Shown in pieces: positions 37,674 to 42,431 of a stretch of 42,431 nucleotides of DNA. The notes under the pieces are model-generated. The model was not told the origin of the DNA. It ran no database searches and saw only the letters and a program-made list of their open reading frames with translations. Numbering within the stretch: position 1 is the first letter of the stretch; each line of letters starts with the position of its first letter. A program made the position numbers and the translations under genes. This stretch comes from Holophagae bacterium (GTDB taxonomy: Bacteria; Acidobacteriota; Thermoanaerobaculia; Thermoanaerobaculales; Thermoanaerobaculaceae): NCBI GenBank assembly GCA_012516935.1, contig JAAYVZ010000022.1:1-42431 (forward strand), in the 5' to 3' direction.

Positions 37674-38629
37674 GCGCGCGGCCCGAGCCGTGGTGGCGAC
37701 ACCTCAAGGGTGACCCGCTGCCGTTTCTCCTCTCCGATCACGAGCCCGGCGTGGCCTGGCGTGCGCTCCAGGGGGTGTTGGGCCAGCCGGCCGATGCCCC
37801 GGCCGTTGCTCGGGCGCGCCTGGCGGCTCGCGAGCATGGCGCCGCGGCGGCGGTTCTCATCGGGCAGTCGGAGTTCGGCACCTGGGGATCGCCGACCTCG
37901 TACGCCGCACGCTGGGGCGGCGCTGCCTGGCGGATCATGGCGCTGGCGCCGCTCGGTGCCGATCCCGAGGACCCACGGGTCGCGCGCGGCGTCGAAGCGC
38001 TGCTCGAGATCCTCCATCCGCGGTCGGGAGGGTTCGCCACCACGAGGAAGACCGAGCCCTCGCCGTGCTTCTCGGCCCAGCTTTGCGCATCGTTGGTGCG
38101 CCTGGGGTACGCTCACCACCCCCGCGTGCGGGAAGCCATCGCCTGGGTGGCGAGCCTACCGGGGCCGGGGTGGCGCTGTGGCGAGGCGCGTCACGATCAC
38201 GGCGGGGGCTGTGTCGTCACCCCAGTGGCAGTGCTGCGTCTGGTGTCGGAGCATGTGCCGTCCGAACGGGCCCGTCTCGCCCCGCTGGCGGCTCGGGCGG
38301 GCAGCGTTCTGGTCGAGCGGGAGCTGTTCCTGCATGGCTCGGCACCGCGCGGCTGGTTCTCTTTTGCCCATCCGTGCCTGGACCGGGCAGACCTGCTGGA
38401 GGCGCTGGTACCGCTGGCGCGCCTCGGCTGGCCGCCGGAACCGGCGATCCTGGCCGGGCTGCTCGCCGTCCTGGCGCGCCAGGACGGGCAGGGGCGGTGG
38501 ACACAGCAGCTCGCGGCGCCGTTCGGTGAGCCTGCCGGCCAGCCCGGCCGCTGGGTGACGCTCAAGGCGCTGGTGGTACTCTCCGTTTTCGGCGCGGCGC
38601 TGGGCGCGGCGCGCGGAGGTGGTGGATGA
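37670..38629 (+). CDS. Alpha-alpha toroid protein (prenyltransferase/squalene cyclase-like fold)
   Basis: A 319-residue soluble helical protein. Repeated units of the form W-R/G-A-L-x-x-L and G-x-W (AWRALQGVLG, GTWGSPTSYAARWGGAAWRIMAL, GPGWRCGEARHDHGGGC, LGWPPEPAILAGLLAVLARQDGQGRW) resemble the helical toroid shared by terpene cyclases and protein prenyltransferases. The DxDD acid motif of squalene-hopene cyclases is missing. A Cys/His-rich stretch RCGEARHDHGGGCVV could bind a metal. GTG 37670 overlaps the stop of the small gene (GTGA), and the end overlaps the SDR start (ATGA), so all three are translated together. Function unknown; binding of a lipid or peptide substrate is a reasonable idea only. 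Confidence 0.7.
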   Translation: MSARPEPWWRHLKGDPLPFLLSDHEPGVAWRALQGVLGQPADAPAVARARLAAREHGAAAAVLIGQSEFGTWGSPTSYAARWGGAAWRIMALAPLGADPEDPRVARGVEALLEILHPRSGGFATTRKTEPSPCFSAQLCASLVRLGYAHHPRVREAIAWVASLPGPGWRCGEARHDHGGGCVVTPVAVLRLVSEHVPSERARLAPLAARAGSVLVERELFLHGSAPRGWFSFAHPCLDRADLLEALVPLARLGWPPEPAILAGLLAVLARQDGQGRWTQQLAAPFGEPAGQPGRWVTLKALVVLSVFGAALGAARGGGG

Positions 38630-39345
38630 GGAACGTCGTGGTGACGGGGGCGTCGAGCGGAATCGGCCTCGCCTGTGTGCAGCGGTTTTTGGCCGCGGGT
38701 GACCGGGTCGTGGCGCAGTTCAGAACCAACCGCGCCCCACTCGAGAAGCTGGAGGTGCCAGATCCCGGTCGGCTGTGCGTGGTGCAGGCCGACCTGGCCA
38801 CGGAGGAAGGGTGCATCGCCCTCATCGCGGCGGCGGGTGGGCCCGAGGTCGTGGTCCACTCGGCGGGGATCTGGAACGACGGAGCGATCCGCACCCTGAG
38901 CCGGCAGGTCCTGGAGGAGATGTTCCGTACCAACACGTTTTCGTCGTACTACCTCAGCCGCGAGGCGGCGAAGGTGATGGTCAAGGGCAGCATCGTCTAC
39001 ATCGGCTCGACCGCCGGCGAGCGTGGGGAACCGGGCCACAGCCACTACGCAGGCTCCAAGGCGGCGCTGTGGGGGCTCACACAGTCGTTGGCCCAGGAGC
39101 TGGCACCTGCGATCCGCGTCAACCTGGTATCGCCAGGGTGGGTCAACACGCCGTTGTCCGAGCCGGCGTTTGCCGTGCCGGGGCGGTTGCAGCGCATCGT
39201 CGGCTCGATCCCGCTGCAGCGGATCGCGGAGCCGGAGGACGTGGCGTCGGCCGTGTTCTTTCTCACCGCCGACGAGCAATGCCACCTCACCGGCGTCGAC
39301 TTGCCCGTGTCGGGCGGCGCGCTGCTGCCGATGCCCCGCGGGTAG
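38626..39345 (+). CDS. Short-chain dehydrogenase/reductase
   Basis: A 239-residue classical SDR. The cofactor motif TGASSGIG is at residues 7-14, the catalytic tetrad is N103, S128, Y141 and K145 (GSTAGERGEPGHSHYAGSK), and PGWVNTPLSEP follows as usual. It should reduce a carbonyl or oxidise an alcohol with NAD(P). It is FabG-like in wording but the late operon position makes a specific fatty acid role unlikely. ATG 38626 overlaps the stop of the toroid gene. The substrate might be what the toroid protein binds; that is inference. Confidence 0.9.
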   Translation: MRNVVVTGASSGIGLACVQRFLAAGDRVVAQFRTNRAPLEKLEVPDPGRLCVVQADLATEEGCIALIAAAGGPEVVVHSAGIWNDGAIRTLSRQVLEEMFRTNTFSSYYLSREAAKVMVKGSIVYIGSTAGERGEPGHSHYAGSKAALWGLTQSLAQELAPAIRVNLVSPGWVNTPLSEPAFAVPGRLQRIVGSIPLQRIAEPEDVASAVFFLTADEQCHLTGVDLPVSGGALLPMPRG

Positions 39346-39350
39346 CCGCT

Positions 39351-39404
39351 CCGCCCTCCCACCCGTCGGGGGTTGTCGGTCGAAGACCGGCCCGGGGTGG
39401 GCGG
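39351..39404 (+). terminator. Extended imperfect hairpin after the trio operon
   Basis: CCGCCC (39351-39356) can pair with GGGCGG (39399-39404), CCACCC with GGGTGG inside it, and CGGTC/GACCG (39377-39381 with 39385-39389) form a small inner stem with a GAA loop. It lies directly after the SDR gene. There is no T tract. Confidence 0.35.
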
Positions 39405-39449
39405 GGGACCCACCGACCGACGACTGCCAATCAACGACTGCTTCTACGC

Positions 39450-39455
39450 TAGAAT
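39450..39455 (+). promoter_or_regulatory. Minus-10 element TAGAAT before the half-ferritin gene
   Basis: TAGAAT lies 17 bases before ATG 39472, which has GGGGGA as a ribosome site. A minus-35 element is not evident. Confidence 0.35.
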
Positions 39456-39471
39456 GCGGCCCGGGGGAAAC

Positions 39472-39699
39472 ATGAGCGCCAAGCCCGATTTCGGCGTCAC
39501 GGAGCAGACCCGGCCCGAGGAGGCTGTCAAGCTGGCGATCGAGCGCGAGCGGACGGCGCAGGCGTTCTACCTGCGTTGCGCTGCCATCGTCAGGGATCCC
39601 GGAGTCAAGAAGATGTTCGAGTTCCTGGCGGCGGAGGAGGGCAAGCACCAGGGCCTGCTGGAGCGGGAGTACGACCGCTTCATTGCCGGAGAGAACTGA
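39472..39699 (+). CDS. Small rubrerythrin-like (half-ferritin) protein
   Basis: A 75-residue two-helix protein. The first helix has LAIERERTAQAFYLRCA and the second FEFLAAEEGKHQGLLEREYD, matching one half of the rubrerythrin diiron four-helix bundle, with carboxylates near E24/E26 and the E56-x-x-H59 pair. A full rubrerythrin domain has two such halves, so this protein would need to pair with itself or a partner to build an iron site. It lacks the rubredoxin tail. The length is shorter than the encapsulin cargo ferritins I know, and no encapsulin gene is near. The next gene begins one base after its stop. Confidence 0.75.
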   Translation: MSAKPDFGVTEQTRPEEAVKLAIERERTAQAFYLRCAAIVRDPGVKKMFEFLAAEEGKHQGLLEREYDRFIAGEN

Positions 39700-39700
39700 G

Positions 39701-40408
39701 GTGAGCCCCAGGATCGTCATTCAAGGTGAGCTCGTGGATCGCTACGAGGTGCAGCGCCTGCTTCAACAGGCGCACCCGGAAGCGGTGATCGAGACGGTCG
39801 GCTCGCCGTGGGAGCTGGTGGACCGCGCGCGCAGCGGCGAGTTCGCCGTTGCGCTCGTTCTCAAGGGACCGATCGCGCGGCACCACGAGCGGGTGCAGGC
39901 CGTGACCGCGCTCAGGGCCAACGGGTTCGCTGGCCGGGTGCTGTACGCCGGCAGCTTCCTGACCGAAAAGCAGGACGCCCTGCAGGCGGGTGCGCACTAC
40001 GCCTTCGACCCCGACGCCCAGCGCGCCGAAGAGATCGTCTGGACGGCGCTGTATCGGCCACGGGTCGCAGTCGACCACGCCTTTTTGCGCTACCTGTTCG
40101 TGGGCGAGTGGCTGGAGCTGGTCGAGTACGTGGACTCGCTGCCCGAGCCGGCCCCCGATGTCCTGCTGACCTCGACGTCGAAACACGCGGTCCCGGAGTT
40201 CTACGGTGCTTTGGCCGAGTACGCTCGCACCCACCTGGACACCCGCTGCGTGCTGGTCGAGGACGAAGCTACCGACGACGTGCGGGTGGAGGCGCTGGCC
40301 TCCGGCGTGCAGCCGTACATGGTGCTGCGCGAGGAGGGGTTGCTGGCGCTGGCGCGGCTGGTCGGCAACCTCGCCCAGGAGTGCTGGCTGGCCCGGTTTT
40401 CGGCATAA
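39701..40408 (+). CDS. Tandem pseudo-receiver-like protein
   Basis: A 235-residue protein of unknown function. Residues 1-115 show the alternating strand/helix pattern of a CheY-like domain (RIVIQGELVDRYEVQRLLQQ, FAVALVLKGPI, GRVLYAGSFLTEKQDALQAG), but the acidic pair and the phosphoacceptor aspartate are missing; ALVLKGPI stands where D would be. Residues about 155-235 repeat a shorter similar pattern (DVLLTST, TRCVLVEDEATDDVRVEALA, VQPYMVLREEGLLALARL). The region between is helical. GTG 39701 follows the half-ferritin stop by one base, with GGAGAG before it. It is likely a phosphorylation-independent binding protein. Confidence 0.6.
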   Translation: MSPRIVIQGELVDRYEVQRLLQQAHPEAVIETVGSPWELVDRARSGEFAVALVLKGPIARHHERVQAVTALRANGFAGRVLYAGSFLTEKQDALQAGAHYAFDPDAQRAEEIVWTALYRPRVAVDHAFLRYLFVGEWLELVEYVDSLPEPAPDVLLTSTSKHAVPEFYGALAEYARTHLDTRCVLVEDEATDDVRVEALASGVQPYMVLREEGLLALARLVGNLAQECWLARFSA

Positions 40409-40428
40409 GGGCCGGGGCGCGAGGCAGG

Positions 40429-41604
40429 GTGGATAAGGTCAGGACGGGGCTCGACCGGCTGGTCGCCGACCCGGTGTCGATCGCCGGACGCCGGATCGCG
40501 GTTTTGGCAAATCAGGCGTCGGTGACAGCCGGGCTCGTGCCCGCCTGGCGCGCCCTCAGCGAGTGCGGGGGAGAGGTCGTGCTCCTCTTGGCGCCCGAGC
40601 ACGGGCTGTGGGGCGTAGCCCAAGACATGGAGGCGGTGGCGGACGAGCGGGAGCCGACGCTCGGGGTGCCGGTTCGCTCGCTGTACGGCTCCTTTTCCGC
40701 CACCTTGGCGCCGCGCACCGAGTGGCTGGAGGGCCTCGACGCCCTGGTCGTCGACGTGCCCGATATCGGTACCCGTTACTACACCTACGCCGCGACGCTC
40801 GCGCATGCGATGGCCGCGTGCGCGAAGGCGGGCGTTGCGGTGCTCGTCCTCGACCGTCCCAACCCCATCGGTGGCGTGATGTTGGAGGGCGGGCCGGTGG
40901 AACCGGGGTGCCGGTCGTTCGTGGGTGAGATCGACGTCCCGGTCCGGCACGGCCTGACCGTCGGCGAGCTGGCGTTGCTCCTGCACGGCTCCCGCCATCC
41001 CGACCTGGCGCTCACCGTGCTGACGTGCGAAGGCTGGAGCCGGGAGCGTTGGTGGGACGAGACGGGTCTGCCGTGGGTCGCCCCCTCGCCGAACCTGCCG
41101 ACGCTCACCACGGCCGCCATTTACCCGGGGGCGTGCCTGGTCGAGGCCACGAGCCTTTCCGAGGGGCGCGGCACGACACGGCCGTTCGAGCTCGTCGGTG
41201 CGCCGTGGTTGGACGGCGAGGCGCTGGCACGAACGCTCGACGATCTACGGCTGCCAGGCGTTGCTTTCCGGGCGACGCGGTTCCGGCCGGAGTTCGGCAA
41301 GCACGCCGGGGCGGTGTGCGGTGGGGTGCAATGGCACGTCACGGATCGGCGATCGATGCGTCCCCTCGAGACCGGCGTGCATCTGCTCGCCGCGGTCCGC
41401 CGGCTCCATCCGGACCGCTTCGCTTGGCGGGCCGACGCCTATGAGTTCGTGGCCGACGTACCGGCGATCGACTTGCTCACCGGCTCGGCGGCGGCGCGGG
41501 CCGTCATCGAGGGGCGCGCCGATCGCGATGAGCTCTTTCAGGCCTGGCGCGCCCACTGCACGGCGTTCGCCGAGGCCCGCACGGGGTTCCTGCTCTACCC
41601 CTGA
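40429..41604 (+). CDS. NamZ/DUF1343-family exo-beta-N-acetylmuramidase-like protein
   Basis: A 391-residue protein of the DUF1343 family, in which NamZ releases terminal N-acetylmuramic acid from peptidoglycan fragments. Typical motifs are RIAVLANQASVTAGL, LLLAPEHGLWGVAQ (usually FSPEHGFRG), VVDVPDIGTRYYTYAATL, VLDRPNPIGG, VRHGLTVGELALLL, and SEGRGTTRPFELVGAPW. No signal peptide is present, so it would act in the cytoplasm on recovered wall pieces, or the true start lies elsewhere. GTG 40429 has GAGG just ahead, 20 bases after the pseudo-receiver gene. The F-to-L changes around PEHG are mild. Confidence 0.88.
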   Translation: MDKVRTGLDRLVADPVSIAGRRIAVLANQASVTAGLVPAWRALSECGGEVVLLLAPEHGLWGVAQDMEAVADEREPTLGVPVRSLYGSFSATLAPRTEWLEGLDALVVDVPDIGTRYYTYAATLAHAMAACAKAGVAVLVLDRPNPIGGVMLEGGPVEPGCRSFVGEIDVPVRHGLTVGELALLLHGSRHPDLALTVLTCEGWSRERWWDETGLPWVAPSPNLPTLTTAAIYPGACLVEATSLSEGRGTTRPFELVGAPWLDGEALARTLDDLRLPGVAFRATRFRPEFGKHAGAVCGGVQWHVTDRRSMRPLETGVHLLAAVRRLHPDRFAWRADAYEFVADVPAIDLLTGSAAARAVIEGRADRDELFQAWRAHCTAFAEARTGFLLYP

Positions 41605-41657
41605 TCACGCCCGCCACCCTTCCTTCCTCCCTCCGATCACGGACCGCCGACCACTGT

Positions 41658-42431
41658 TCACCGGGCAGGCGGTGGGAAGGCAAGCGCCCGCGCCGCGGAC
41701 ACGTCCACGCGGCTGCGCCACGCGTCGGGCTTGGGGATGAACTCGAGCCGTCCGTAGGGGCTCGCGGCGGCTGCGGCCGGCGGCCCGAGGCGGGCGCGGA
41801 AGCCGGCCACGGTCTCGGGCGGCAGCAGGTCTGGGTAGAGCAGCACCCCGGCGAAGTCGCCCAGCGCGACGAACCGCTCGAGGAACGCCCACTCGTCCGG
41901 AGTGAGGTCGCGCTGCTGGCGCCGGGCCTTGAAGGCGTTGGGGTCGTCGGGGACGAACATCCGCGGCCAGCCGGCGTCGAGGTAGGGGCGGACCTGGTCC
42001 GGGTGGAGCCGACCGAAGTACTTGCCGACGACCTTCTTGCCGTGGTGGGCCTGGAGCCAGGCGATGCCCGACTGCTGGCCGTAGTACCGGCAGAGCTGGT
42101 TGGTCGCCACACCGTTGCCGCCGGCGACGCAGAACGGCCAGTCGAGCACCGCCTCCCCCGGCGTGGCGCGGATCGTTCCCATGAGCGCCGTGAACGCCGC
42201 GTCCGGCCGATAGTGGTGCCAGTCCTTGACCAGGTAGGTGCGGTACGCGGTCGCCGCCTCGACGCCGAGCAGGGCGAGCAGGCCCGCGGCGGCGGCCCGG
42301 GTCAGCGGGGCTTCGGCAGCCTCGAGGCCGGCACGGGCTTCGGCGGTGCGGCCGAGGCCCTGAAGGCAGAGGGCACGCTCGAGGCGGCTCTCCCCGAGAG
42401 CGCTGGCGGCGTAAATGTCACCGGTTGCCGC
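41658..42431 (-). CDS. 3' part of a TPR-containing, probably membrane-anchored protein
   Basis: The frame is open to the right edge of the window, so the start lies outside it; 257 residues are visible. The first 45 form a TPR-like helix pair (ERALCLQGLGRTAEARAGLE). A moderately hydrophobic helix follows (AAAAGLLALLGVEAATAYRT), perhaps a last membrane segment. The C-terminal 170 residues (AVLDWPFCVAGGNGVATNQL, HHGKKVVGKYFGRLHPDQV, LLYPDLLPPETVAGFRARLG) resemble tails of uncharacterised membrane glycosyltransferase-like proteins, but I cannot name the family. It converges with the NamZ-like gene across 53 bases. No function is assigned. Confidence 0.6.
   Translation of the reverse strand, partial: AATGDIYAASALGESRLERALCLQGLGRTAEARAGLEAAEAPLTRAAAAGLLALLGVEAATAYRTYLVKDWHHYRPDAAFTALMGTIRATPGEAVLDWPFCVAGGNGVATNQLCRYYGQQSGIAWLQAHHGKKVVGKYFGRLHPDQVRPYLDAGWPRMFVPDDPNAFKARRQQRDLTPDEWAFLERFVALGDFAGVLLYPDLLPPETVAGFRARLGPPAAAAASPYGRLEFIPKPDAWRSRVDVSAARALAFPPPAR

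Noticed and set aside
1-42431. Mobile element, phage, integrase or tRNA-linked island
   Set aside because: I found no transposase, integrase, terminal inverted repeats or tRNA, and composition is even apart from a short patch near 4050.

Overview
The window is very GC-rich throughout, with G or C in most third codon positions. It looks like chromosomal DNA of a Gram-negative-type bacterium: it holds an O-antigen-type ABC exporter, an LpxH-like phosphoesterase, periplasmic signal-peptide proteins, eukaryotic-type Ser/Thr kinase signalling and glycogen metabolism. The mixture (TMTC-like membrane protein with TPRs, single-domain Ser/Thr kinase, GlgP of the long type, orphan LarC, response regulator with a long Pro/Glu-rich linker) reminds me of Acidobacteriota such as the Thermoanaerobaculia. 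That assignment is inference. I saw no rRNA, tRNA, CRISPR array, transposase or phage gene.

Layout. 1-3164: a terminator, then a broken polysaccharide-deacetylase-like gene carrying four separate lesions. 3209-8892: a surface polysaccharide cluster (CgeB-like glycosyltransferase, GNAT acetyltransferase plus DegT-type aminotransferase, Wzm/Wzt exporter, GT2 glycosyltransferase). 9026-12789: LarC, a Sua5/YciO-like protein and an amidase. 12977-18534: alpha-glucan phosphorylase, a TMTC-like membrane/TPR protein and a small three-helix membrane protein with a C-terminal barrel. 18672-22869: a long response regulator downstream of an LpxH-like phosphoesterase, divergent from an NAD-dependent epimerase-like protein. 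23063-26948: a GAF-GGDEF diguanylate cyclase, and a periplasmic PDZ protein followed by a PAS-PAS histidine kinase. 27069-37306 (all minus strand): acyl-CoA dehydrogenase, Ser/Thr kinase, PIG-L deacetylase, histidine kinase, receiver, sugar-nucleotide transferase/phosphomannomutase-like fusion, GalT and glycogen synthase. 37398-41604 (plus strand): a coupled trio (small helical protein, alpha-toroid protein, SDR), then a half-ferritin, a tandem pseudo-receiver protein and a NamZ/DUF1343 protein. 41658-42431: the 3' part of a TPR-containing gene that runs off the window.

How it fits together. Two themes dominate: building and exporting cell-surface sugars, and storing or mobilising glucan (GlgP, GlgA, GalT and the nucleotidyltransferase fusion). 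Around them sit many signalling proteins whose outputs are not DNA-binding domains. In several places signalling and enzyme genes overlap by four bases (kinase/PIG-L; histidine kinase/receiver/sugar-nucleotide fusion), so they are probably translated together. The parts I find least explained by known systems are the 37398-41604 run, the repeat-tailed response regulator and the phosphomannomutase-like domain without its catalytic motif.
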